Assembly (NCBI GenBank): GCA_013154135.1
Contig: JAADDB010000219.1
Span: 1-6,195, forward strand
Direction of reading: 5' to 3'
Length of the DNA: 6,195 bases
Source of the DNA: Chloroflexota bacterium
GTDB lineage: Bacteria > Chloroflexota > Anaerolineae > JAADDB01
In this document: piece by piece, positions 1-5,945 of the stretch
Numbering within the stretch: the stretch's first letter is position 1
Layout of the letters: the number at the start of each line of letters is the position of its first letter
The notes under the pieces: model-generated
Seen by the model: the letters and a program-made list of their open reading frames with translations, nothing else
Databases searched by the model: none
What the model was told of the DNA's origin: nothing
Position numbers and translations under genes: made by a program

Positions 1-13
1 GTAAGGAGGGGCA

Positions 14-829
14 ATGGAGCGAGGCGTTGTTGTACCCCACGACTATCATATCCATACCCGTTTTTCCTGTGATGGGCAGCAGAGCATGGAGGAGGTGTGC
101 GAGCGCGCGCTCGCGCTGGGCATCCCCGAGATCTGCTTCACCGAACACGCGGATTACACCCCGGGCGATCCCTGTTCCTTCCACTTCAAGCCCGACGCGT
201 ACTTCCAGGCCCTGAATCAGGTGCGCGAACAATATGGGGACCGGCTCCTCATCCGTGCGGGCGCGGAAATGGGCGAGTCCCACCGTTTCCCCTATGAGAC
301 GGAAATCTTGATGGACGAGTACCCCTTCGACTACATCATCGGATCCTTGCACTGGGTGGGGGATGAGTTCATCTTCGCCCGGGAATACTTTGAGCGACAC
401 GGGAAACACGACGCCTACCAGAAGTACTTCGAGGAACTCCTGGTCATGGTGCGTGTGGGGGGCTTTGACGTGGTCGGCCATTTCGATGTGGCCAAGCGCT
501 ACGGGTACGACGTGTGTGGCCCCTTCGACCCGCACGACCACGAGGAGATCATCCGTGAGGTGCTCAACGCGTGCGTGGAAGTGGGCATCGGCCTGGAAGT
601 GAACACCAGCACCCTGCGGCGGCCCGTCAACGAACCTTCTCCCTCCCTCACCATCCTCCGGTGGTACCGAGAACTGGGCGGGGAGATCGTCACCCTGGGC
701 TCGGATGCCCACGAACTGGCCCATGTGGGATACGCGCTGGAAGATATGGTAGAATTGGTGCAGGCTGCTGGGTTCAAACATGTGACCCAATTCGTCGACC
801 GCCAGGCAGAGTTCATCCCGCTGAGCTAA
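14..829 (+). CDS. PHP-family phosphoesterase, probable histidinol-phosphatase (HisJ/HisK type)
   Basis: A 271-residue protein with the full set of metal-binding motifs of the PHP (polymerase and histidinol phosphatase) superfamily: HIH at residues 12-14, SCD at 18-20, TEHAD at 43-47, a metal-ligand Glu at 85, IIGSLHW with H113, GHFD at 155-158, and the closing GSDAH at 229-233. Length and motif order match the HisJ/HisK histidinol-phosphatases, which remove phosphate from L-histidinol phosphate in the penultimate part of histidine biosynthesis using a trinuclear metal site in the cytoplasm. The start is well fixed: an in-frame TAA lies at 2-4, and AAGGAGG at 3-9 sits four bases before the ATG. 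No other his gene is visible in the window, so the substrate rests on family resemblance; a related PHP hydrolase of other specificity remains possible. Confidence 0.85.
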   Translation: MERGVVVPHDYHIHTRFSCDGQQSMEEVCERALALGIPEICFTEHADYTPGDPCSFHFKPDAYFQALNQVREQYGDRLLIRAGAEMGESHRFPYETEILMDEYPFDYIIGSLHWVGDEFIFAREYFERHGKHDAYQKYFEELLVMVRVGGFDVVGHFDVAKRYGYDVCGPFDPHDHEEIIREVLNACVEVGIGLEVNTSTLRRPVNEPSPSLTILRWYRELGGEIVTLGSDAHELAHVGYALEDMVELVQAAGFKHVTQFVDRQAEFIPLS

Positions 830-877
830 GGGCACAACAAGCACGCGAGCAGCAGGGTCAAGGGTAAGGGGGGAAGC

Positions 878-1108
878 ATGCGTGAATTTCACGAGATTGT
901 GGATGAGATTCGCAAATTACCGATAAAGGAAAAAGTACGTCTTATCGAGGTCATCGCACGGGACCTTGAATTGAAACTGGACACGCGTCGTTCTGCGCGC
1001 GAATCCTTATGGGGAGCGTTGAAACACTTTGGCCCGGGGCCCTCCGAGGAAGACATCGCCGCCGTCCGCCGGGAAATCTGGAAACGGTTCCCCCGAGAGG
1101 ATATCTGA
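878..1108 (+). CDS. VapB-like antitoxin of a type II toxin-antitoxin pair
   Basis: A 76-residue, highly charged small protein directly upstream of a PIN-domain toxin. The N-terminal part (about residues 4-32) looks like an amphipathic helical region with the pattern LPIKEKVRLIEVIARDLE. The C-terminal part carries SEEDI followed by RREIW and ends in FPREDI, a layout I recognise from short antitoxins encoded before PIN toxins in Chloroflexota and cyanobacteria. Such proteins bind and neutralise the toxin and usually repress their own operon. Its stop TGA (1106-1108) overlaps the toxin ATG by one base (TGATG), which suggests coupled translation. A purine-rich AAGGGGGGAAG precedes the start. Base composition changes within the gene: the line 901-960 is about 43% GC, 1021-1080 about 67%. 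I saw no clear operator palindrome in 830-877. The antitoxin role depends mostly on context. Confidence 0.75.
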   Translation: MREFHEIVDEIRKLPIKEKVRLIEVIARDLELKLDTRRSARESLWGALKHFGPGPSEEDIAAVRREIWKRFPREDI

Positions 1109-1515
1109 TGTTAAGAGCAGTGGCAGATACGCATGCCTTTATCTGGTATTTATTGGGGCACCCTTCCCTCTCTAATCAAGCGCGCGCATTTTTAGATGAC
1201 ATCCTCAAAAGTGGAGATACGGTAGGGATATCAACAATCACTTTGGTGGAGGTTGTTTACCTTACAGAAAAAGGGCGTCTGAAAGAGGGCATTCTATCGG
1301 AAATTGAGACGTTGCTTTCAGATAAAATGAGTATGTTTGTAGAATTGCCTTTAGACAGGCATGTTGTCCAACATATGCAACGTATCCCGTGGAAAGATAT
1401 CCCCGATATGCCTGACCGTATCATTGTTGCTACAGCGTTGTATTGGGGAGTGCCTGTTGTGAGTCGAGATAGGCAGATCCATTCCGCGAACATTCCTGTT
1501 CCTGTTATTTGGTAA
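1108..1515 (+). CDS. vapC: VapC-family PIN-domain ribonuclease toxin
   Basis: A 135-residue single-domain PIN protein. The acidic residues that hold the catalytic metal are all present: D7 in VADTHAFIWYL, E48 in TLVEVVYL, D103 in DMPDRIIVATAL and D121 in SRDRQI. The DTHAFIWYL opening and the C-terminal VVSRD resemble the COG3744-type PIN nucleases of toxin-antitoxin systems, which cleave RNA (tRNA or rRNA in studied VapCs) when not bound by their antitoxin. The start is the ATG overlapping the antitoxin stop; a longer in-frame reading from 1009 would lie inside the antitoxin gene and is not supported. A weak AGAGGA lies six bases upstream of the ATG. The gene is about 44% GC over 1141-1500 against about 72% in sampled parts of the following lipA, a strong sign of acquisition from elsewhere. 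Nothing is missing, so the toxin looks intact. The RNA target cannot be read from the sequence. Confidence 0.88.
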   Translation: MLRAVADTHAFIWYLLGHPSLSNQARAFLDDILKSGDTVGISTITLVEVVYLTEKGRLKEGILSEIETLLSDKMSMFVELPLDRHVVQHMQRIPWKDIPDMPDRIIVATALYWGVPVVSRDRQIHSANIPVPVIW

Positions 1516-1527
1516 GTCACTAATTCT

Positions 1528-1533
1528 AAGGAG
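1528..1533 (+). promoter_or_regulatory. Ribosome binding site of lipA
   Basis: AAGGAG lies six bases before the ATG at 1540 and only three before the GTG at 1537, so it decides in favour of the ATG. It sits in the 24-base gap after vapC. Confidence 0.7.
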
Positions 1534-1539
1534 TCAGTG

Positions 1540-2493
1540 ATGACAAAGCGTGCAACTGCCACATCGCTACCCATCGAACTGGATCCCAACCCGCCGCGGC
1601 ACAACTGGCGGGACGCCCATCTTACGCCGGGGCGACGGCCGCCCTGGTTGCGGGTGAAGGCGCCGGCCACGGAGAACTACGTGCGCCTCAAGCGCCTCAT
1701 GCGCAATCACCACCTGCACACCGTGTGCGAGGAGGCCCTCTGCCCCAACATCGGCGAGTGCTGGGGCCGGGGCACGGCCACCTTCCTCCTCCTGGGCGAC
1801 ATCTGTACCCGCTCCTGCGGTTTTTGCAAGATCCACACGGGCAAACCCAACCCGGTGGACTGGGATGAACCCCGCCGGGTCGCGGAGACCGTGGAGATGA
1901 TGGGCCTGCGCCACGCGGTCCTCACCTCCGTCACCCGGGACGACCTGCCCGACGGCGGCGCGACCATCTTCGCCATGACCATCCGCGAGATCCGGCAGCG
2001 TTTGCCCAACTGCACCGTCGAGGTGCTGATCCCCGACTTCAAGGGGGACCGGGACGCGCTGAAGATCGTCATGGACGAACATCCCGACATCCTGAACCAC
2101 AACCTGGAAACCGTGCCCCGACTGTATCGGCGGGCCCGACCCCAGGCCAAGTACGAGCGGTCCTTACAAGTGCTCCAATGGGCCAAGGAAATGGACCCGA
2201 ACGTGGTCACCAAGTCGGGCATCATGGTGGGCCTGGGCGAGCGCTGGGACGAAATCCTCTCGCTCATGGATGACCTGCGGGGCGTGGGCTGTGACATCCT
2301 GACCATCGGCCAGTACCTGCAACCCAGCCGCTACCACCTGCCCATCGAACGCTACTACACGCCCGAGGAATTCGACCGCCTGCGGGAGGAAGGGCTGGCC
2401 CGCGGCTTCACGTGGGTAGAATCCGGGCCGCTGGTGCGCTCGTCGTACCACGCGGACGAGCAAGTGAAGGAGAGAGTAAGGAGTAACGATTGA
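1540..2493 (+). CDS. lipA: Lipoyl synthase (radical SAM)
   Basis: A 317-residue radical SAM enzyme that inserts two sulfurs into the octanoyl chain on lipoyl-carrier proteins, making the lipoyl cofactor of pyruvate and 2-oxoglutarate dehydrogenases and the glycine cleavage system. Both iron-sulfur cluster sites are visible: the auxiliary, sulfur-donating cluster cysteines C63, C68 and C74 (CEEALCPNIGEC), and the radical SAM CxxxCxxC at C89, C93 and C96 (CTRSCGFC). The conserved RSSYHA near residues 300-305 supplies the serine ligand of the auxiliary cluster. LTSVTRDDLPDGG, LNHNLET, TKSGIMVGLGE and GQYLQPS are family hallmarks. The ATG at 1540 is preferred over the GTG at 1537 by Shine-Dalgarno spacing. 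After HADEQ the protein has a nine-residue tail (VKERVRSND) whose last part is encoded by a heptamer repeat that also supplies the TGA stop. No lipB is present in the window. Confidence 0.97.
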   Translation: MTKRATATSLPIELDPNPPRHNWRDAHLTPGRRPPWLRVKAPATENYVRLKRLMRNHHLHTVCEEALCPNIGECWGRGTATFLLLGDICTRSCGFCKIHTGKPNPVDWDEPRRVAETVEMMGLRHAVLTSVTRDDLPDGGATIFAMTIREIRQRLPNCTVEVLIPDFKGDRDALKIVMDEHPDILNHNLETVPRLYRRARPQAKYERSLQVLQWAKEMDPNVVTKSGIMVGLGERWDEILSLMDDLRGVGCDILTIGQYLQPSRYHLPIERYYTPEEFDRLREEGLARGFTWVESGPLVRSSYHADEQVKERVRSND

Positions 2494-2510
2494 CGATTAA
2501 CGATTAAGGC
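2476..2510 (+). repeat. Heptamer tandem repeat, left block (consensus TTAACGA)
   Basis: Five consecutive seven-base units, GTAAGGA, GTAACGA, TTGACGA, TTAACGA and TTAAGGC, run from the last codons of lipA through its stop into the intergenic gap. The TGA of the third unit is the lipA stop codon. The outer units are degenerate and the core three are the best conserved. Heptamer repeats of this kind resemble the short tandemly repeated repetitive (STRR) elements described in cyanobacteria, and I believe similar ones occur in Chloroflexota. Confidence 0.75.
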
Positions 2511-2530
2511 GGGCCGCGTCCCCCTCAACT

Positions 2531-2558
2531 TACTCGTTACTCGTTACTCGTTAATTGT
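2531..2558 (-). repeat. Heptamer tandem repeat, right block, inverted relative to the left
   Basis: Three identical seven-base units TACTCGT at 2531-2551, followed by a variant TAATTGT at 2552-2558. Read on the - strand they are ACGAGTA units, that is TAACGAG in another register, so the block is an inverted relative of the left block. Aligned as a hairpin, 2483-2508 faces 2529-2554 with about 21 of 26 positions complementary and one possible G-U pair; the loop of 20 bases is GC-rich. It has no U-tract after it, so it is not a classic intrinsic terminator. Confidence 0.75.
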
Positions 2559-2565
2559 TTCCACC

Positions 2566-2790
2566 ATGTCTACTTTGTGGTTTGACCTACAAATCGGCGA
2601 CATCGTAAGACTGCGCAAGCCCCACGCGTGCGGCAGCACCGAGTGGGAAGTCGTGCGCGTGGGCGCGGATATTGGGCTCCGCTGCCTGGGCTGCGGACGG
2701 CGCATCCTGTTGCCGCGCGACAAATTCCGTCGCCGGGCCAAAGCGTATGTGCGGCGGGCCACTCCCCATGTCCGGAGCGAGCCCGCATGA
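2566..2790 (+). CDS. DUF951 family protein (small, Cys-containing, function unknown)
   Basis: A 74-residue basic protein matching the DUF951 family as I know it from Firmicutes: an N-terminal LQIGDIVRLRKPHACGS, then TEWEVVRVGADIGLRCLGCG and LPRDKFRRR. C22, C40 and C43 could form a small metal-binding knuckle; the fold resembles a short beta-barrel, but no biochemical role is firmly established for the family. The C-terminal tail after about residue 58 is basic and probably variable. Family members are often 60-70 residues, so the length is normal. The ATG at 2566 has no recognisable Shine-Dalgarno sequence upstream; the start falls eight bases after the heptamer repeat, and translation may be leaderless. 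The stop overlaps the next gene's start (ATGA), so it is probably the first gene of the cluster leading to murE. Confidence 0.85.
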   Translation: MSTLWFDLQIGDIVRLRKPHACGSTEWEVVRVGADIGLRCLGCGRRILLPRDKFRRRAKAYVRRATPHVRSEPA

Positions 2791-4094
2791 CCCGTTCAAC
2801 CACCAATGGCGGCTTTACAGAGGTGGTGCGAAATCGCCACTTCCTCTACCTGTGGGCCGCGCAACTCCTCTCCCAACTGAGCCGCAACGCGATTCACTTC
2901 GTCCAAATCGTGCTCATCGAACGCCTGACGGGCAGCAGCACCCACCTGGGGCTCATGATCTTCTCCTTCACCATACCGGGCGTCATCTTCAGCCCCATTG
3001 CCGGCATCCTGGTGGACCACCTGCCCCGCAAGTACATTCTCATCATCTCCAACCTCCTGAGGGCCATCCTCGTTGTCCTCTACGTGGTCCTGCTGAAACA
3101 CCTCCACTCCACCTGGGCCCTGCTCATTCTCATCTACCTCATCACCTTCATCGCCTCCACCATTGGCCAGTTCTTCGCGCCCGCGGAACAGGCCACCCTG
3201 CCCTTGCTCCTGCCCAAGGAACAACTGCTCTCGGCCAACTCCCTCTTCAACCTGACCACCGCGCTGAGCCAGGCGCTGGGCCTGCTCATCCTGGGCCCCA
3301 TCCTGGTCAAAGTCGTGGGCATTGCCACCGCGTTCCTCGTCATCGCGTTCTGGTACGCGCTGGCCGCGATCTTGCTCCTCCCCCTGCCCCGGGACAAGCA
3401 AGACATCCGATGGCACGACCTGTATGAGCTGAGCCGCATGGGGTGGGTTCACTTCTGGCATCAACTCAAGGAAGCGTGGGGATTCATCGTGCGCACGCGC
3501 GTGGTGCTGTTGGGCATCCTGAACATGGGGCTGGTGGCCATGTTCCTCATGATCCTGGCCATGGTCGCGCCGGGGTTCGCCGCGCGCGTCCTGCACATGC
3601 AGCCGGAGGACGCGGCCTTTGTCTTCGCGCCCGCGGGCGTGGGCATGCTCCTGGCCACCTATCTCCTGGGCCAGTACGGCCACCTGGTCCGGCGGGATGT
3701 GCTCCTGGTGGGTGGGCTCATGGCCATCGCCCTGGCCTTCGCGCTGCTGGGCTGGGTGGGATACGGATTCCCGTGGAGGGAATACACCATCTACGTGGCC
3801 ACAGCCATCAGCTTCGTCCTGGGCGTGGGACTCTCCGTCGTCCACGTGGTCTCCCAAACCACCCTTCAGGAGGAAACCCCACCCGAAGTCCAGGGCCGGG
3901 TCTTCTCCACCCACTACATGCTCATCAACCTGCTGGGGCTCCCGCCCATGCTCTTCACCGGTGTGCTCTTCGACCTGTTCGGCATCGAAACCGTGCTCAA
4001 ATGGTTGGGCATCGCGGTCACCTTGATGATGAGCGTGTACGCGTGGATTCTGTGGCACACATACACCAAACCCGATCAGGAGGTACACTCATGA
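2787..4094 (+). CDS. MFS transporter, DHA3/MFS_3-type (macrolide-efflux-like) exporter
   Basis: A 435-residue inner-membrane protein with about twelve hydrophobic segments, the usual length for the major facilitator superfamily. The signature motif A loop between segments 2 and 3 is visible as GILVDHLPRK at residues 73-82. The stretch FFAPAEQATLPLLLPKEQLLSANSLFN after segment 4 is characteristic of the MFS_3 (DHA3) group that includes macrolide and enterobactin exporters; EVQGRVFS in the second half is also typical. These proteins use the proton gradient to export small molecules, but the substrate cannot be inferred here. The start is the ATG overlapping the DUF951 stop by four bases, with GGAG at 2774-2777 nine bases ahead; a longer in-frame reading from 2628 would lie inside DUF951. 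The gene's stop overlaps the next ATG, again as ATGA. The location next to murE hints at, but does not show, a cell-envelope role. Confidence 0.9.
   Translation: MTRSTTNGGFTEVVRNRHFLYLWAAQLLSQLSRNAIHFVQIVLIERLTGSSTHLGLMIFSFTIPGVIFSPIAGILVDHLPRKYILIISNLLRAILVVLYVVLLKHLHSTWALLILIYLITFIASTIGQFFAPAEQATLPLLLPKEQLLSANSLFNLTTALSQALGLLILGPILVKVVGIATAFLVIAFWYALAAILLLPLPRDKQDIRWHDLYELSRMGWVHFWHQLKEAWGFIVRTRVVLLGILNMGLVAMFLMILAMVAPGFAARVLHMQPEDAAFVFAPAGVGMLLATYLLGQYGHLVRRDVLLVGGLMAIALAFALLGWVGYGFPWREYTIYVATAISFVLGVGLSVVHVVSQTTLQEETPPEVQGRVFSTHYMLINLLGLPPMLFTGVLFDLFGIETVLKWLGIAVTLMMSVYAWILWHTYTKPDQEVHS
4078..4083 (+). promoter_or_regulatory. Ribosome binding site of the small membrane protein
   Basis: AGGAGG (followed by T) lies seven bases before the ATG at 4091, inside the end of the MFS gene. 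This strong site is the main argument that the short downstream reading frame is truly translated. Confidence 0.75.
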
Positions 4095-4306
4095 ACGAAG
4101 AACGTCCCGGCTGTCTATCCGGACTCCTCAAGTTGACCTTGCTCTCCGCGTTTTTCGTCTGGACAGAGGAAAAATTCGGTTTTGGGAAGGGCTGTTCCTG
4201 CACCGGCTGTGGATGCGGGCTCATCCTCCTCTTCCTGTTCATCCTCCTCCTCTGCGGCATTCTCTTTGGAACGGATTGGACGCACCTCAGCGTCCTCCCG
4301 CGATGA
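4091..4306 (+). CDS. Small cysteine-rich membrane protein, function unknown
   Basis: A 71-residue protein I do not recognise. It has a short polar N-terminus, a moderately hydrophobic stretch at residues 9-24, a linker (TEEKFGFGKG), a compact cysteine cluster CSCTGCGCG at 35-43, and then a strongly hydrophobic segment at about 44-60 that should span the membrane; further cysteines lie at 8 and 55. The cluster directly before a membrane segment could bind a metal or a disulfide partner, which is inference. The start has a strong AGGAGG and overlaps the MFS stop by four bases, so the two genes are probably co-translated; the protein could be an accessory subunit of the exporter or a separate envelope protein. 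Hydrophobic, Leu-rich composition and the good start site argue that it is a real gene and not a chance reading frame. Confidence 0.7.
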   Translation: MNEERPGCLSGLLKLTLLSAFFVWTEEKFGFGKGCSCTGCGCGLILLFLFILLLCGILFGTDWTHLSVLPR

Positions 4307-4324
4307 GGAAAGACAGGGGAAACC

Positions 4325-4342
4325 GTCCCTGGAGAGAGGGAC
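4325..4342 (+). other. Short perfect inverted repeat upstream of murE
   Basis: GTCCCT at 4325-4330 and AGGGAC at 4337-4342 enclose a six-base loop, giving a six-base-pair hairpin nine bases ahead of the murE ribosome binding site. No U-tract follows, so it is not a terminator; a role in mRNA structure or in spacing translation is possible, and chance is quite possible in this GC-rich sequence. Confidence 0.3.
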
Positions 4343-4351
4343 ACATGGCAC

Positions 4352-4357
4352 AGGAGG
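4352..4357 (+). promoter_or_regulatory. Ribosome binding site deciding the murE start
   Basis: AGGAGG ends four bases before the ATG at 4362 and one base before the ATG at 4359. A one-base gap is too tight for initiation, so the second of the two adjacent ATG codons is favoured. Confidence 0.6.
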
Positions 4358-4361
4358 CATG

Positions 4362-5945
4362 ATGTTCCTGGAAGAAGCCCTTGCCGCGTTGGAAACATTC
4401 ACCCTATACGGAAATCCACCGGCGGAGATCTCCCGCATTGTGGTGGACTCCCGACAGGTGACCAAAGGCGCGTGCTTCGTGGCCATCCCAGGGGTGAACG
4501 TGGACGGGCACCGCTTTATCCCCCAGGCTATCGAGCGGGGAGCCGTCCTCATCGTAGGGGAGCGGGAACCAGCGCCCTCTTGGCTGGAAAAAGCTGCGTA
4601 CATCCGAGTGCCCAACAGCCGTCAAGCCCTGGCCCACCTGGCTGCCGCGTACTACGGCCATCCTTCCGAAAAACTCCTCATAGTGGGCATCACCGGCACG
4701 GATGGGAAGACAACCACCGCCCACCTGGTGGAACGCGTCCTGGCCCGAGCCGGATGGACCACGGGCATGGTCTCCACCATCGGCGCGCGCATCGGCCGGG
4801 AGGAGCTGGACACGGGATTCCACGTGACAACCCCCGACGCGCTGGACCTCCAGCGCTACTTGGCCATGATGGTCCAACGGGGCATCCAGGCGGTCGTGCT
4901 GGAAGTCACCTCCCACGGTCTGGCCCAACACCGGGTGGACGGGGTGGCGTTCGACGCGGCCATCATCACCAACGTGACCCATGAGCACCTGGATTACCAC
5001 GGCACCTGGGAAGAGTACATGGCAGCCAAGGCCCGTCTTTTCCGCCTGACCGAACAAGCACCTCCCAAAGGGGACCTCCCCAAAGTGGGGGTTCTCAACC
5101 GGGATGACCGCTCCTTCCACCATCTCCATCCCCTCCCCATGCGGGAAGTGACCTACGGGCTCACGCGCGACGCGGACATCTACCCCTTACACGTGGAATC
5201 CCGGGCCGAAGGCACGGTGTTGGAAGTCCACACCCCGCGCGGAAACCTCACCCTCCACTCCTCCCTCCTGGGGACGTTCAACGTCTACAACATCCTGGCC
5301 GCGGTGGGCCTGGGCATCGGGTGGGATCTGCCCTTGCCGGCCATTCAGGCGGGCATCCGGGAGGTCGAGCGCATTCCCGGCCGGTTGGAGTTCATTGACG
5401 AAGGCCAGGATTTCTGGGCCGTGGTGGATTTCGCCCATTCCCCCAACGCGTTGAAACACGCGCTCATCACCCTTCGTGCTCTCACCTCGGGGCGGCTCAT
5501 CGCGGTCTTTGGGAGCGCGGGACTGCGCGATGTGGACAAGCGCTATCTCATGGGGGAAGTGGGCGCGCGCTTGGCCGATGTGGTCCTGCTCACCGCAGAA
5601 GATCCCCGCACCGAATCCCTGGAGCACATCCTTGCGGAGATGGCGCGGGGCGCTCGGGACGGAGGTGGAGTAGAGGGAACCACCTTCTGGCGTGTCCCGG
5701 ACCGGCAAGAAGCCATCCTCCGGGCCGTCATGTTGGCCCAACCGGGTGATGTGGTCGCGGTCTTCGGCAAAGGGCACGAGAGGAGCATGTGCTTTGGCCA
5801 TGAGGAATATCCCTGGCAAGACCGGGAAGCACTCCGCTGGGCCCTGAAAGTCCGCCAACGGGGCGCGGCCCAGGCCGGACGTCCTCCCTTCCAACTGCCC
5901 ACATGGCCGAACTCACACAAGAGCATCCCCGACCCATCCACCTAA
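4362..5945 (+). CDS. murE: MurE-type UDP-MurNAc-tripeptide synthetase (Mur ligase)
   Basis: A 527-residue cytoplasmic ATP-dependent ligase adding the third amino acid to UDP-MurNAc-L-Ala-D-Glu in peptidoglycan synthesis. All three Mur domains are present: the N-terminal substrate domain with DSRQV at 29-33 and DGHRFIPQA; the central ATPase with P-loop GTDGKTTT at 112-119, TTPD at 156-159, EVTSH at 181-185, HLDYHGT and K223 in the KARLF motif, the lysine that is carbamylated in the family; and the C-terminal domain with ERIPGR at 336-341, VDFAHSPNAL at 355-364, EDPR at 413-416 and GKGHE at 469-473. The usual GGDRDKGKRP is replaced by GSAGLRDVDKRY, and the DNPR motif of diaminopimelate-adding enzymes by EDPR, so the third residue (diaminopimelate, lysine or ornithine) is unsettled. 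ATG 4359 is an alternative start. About 28 residues after the last conserved block form a Pro-rich tail that probably is not part of the fold. It lies 55 bases after the small membrane protein. Confidence 0.92.
   Translation: MFLEEALAALETFTLYGNPPAEISRIVVDSRQVTKGACFVAIPGVNVDGHRFIPQAIERGAVLIVGEREPAPSWLEKAAYIRVPNSRQALAHLAAAYYGHPSEKLLIVGITGTDGKTTTAHLVERVLARAGWTTGMVSTIGARIGREELDTGFHVTTPDALDLQRYLAMMVQRGIQAVVLEVTSHGLAQHRVDGVAFDAAIITNVTHEHLDYHGTWEEYMAAKARLFRLTEQAPPKGDLPKVGVLNRDDRSFHHLHPLPMREVTYGLTRDADIYPLHVESRAEGTVLEVHTPRGNLTLHSSLLGTFNVYNILAAVGLGIGWDLPLPAIQAGIREVERIPGRLEFIDEGQDFWAVVDFAHSPNALKHALITLRALTSGRLIAVFGSAGLRDVDKRYLMGEVGARLADVVLLTAEDPRTESLEHILAEMARGARDGGGVEGTTFWRVPDRQEAILRAVMLAQPGDVVAVFGKGHERSMCFGHEEYPWQDREALRWALKVRQRGAAQAGRPPFQLPTWPNSHKSIPDPST

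Noticed and set aside
1567..2100. 177-residue open frame on the - strand opposite lipA
   Set aside because: It mirrors a well-conserved lipA reading and has no independent motif or ribosome binding site.
2476..2558. CRISPR array
   Set aside because: Units are seven bases, directly abutting, and have no unique spacers.
2628..2786. Upstream in-frame extension of the MFS protein
   Set aside because: It lies wholly inside the DUF951 gene in another frame and lacks any membrane-protein signal; the ATG at 2787 has an SD and an ATGA overlap.
2796..4088. 430-residue open frame on the - strand opposite the MFS gene
   Set aside because: Its composition (Gly, Glu, His, Gln and Asp rich, no recognisable fold) is that of an antisense shadow of a GC-rich membrane protein gene; the + strand shows clear MFS motifs.
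4182..4361. Upstream in-frame extension of murE by 60 residues
   Set aside because: It overlaps the small membrane protein, is a low-complexity Ser/Ala run and has no SD; the MurE family starts near the ATG at 4362.
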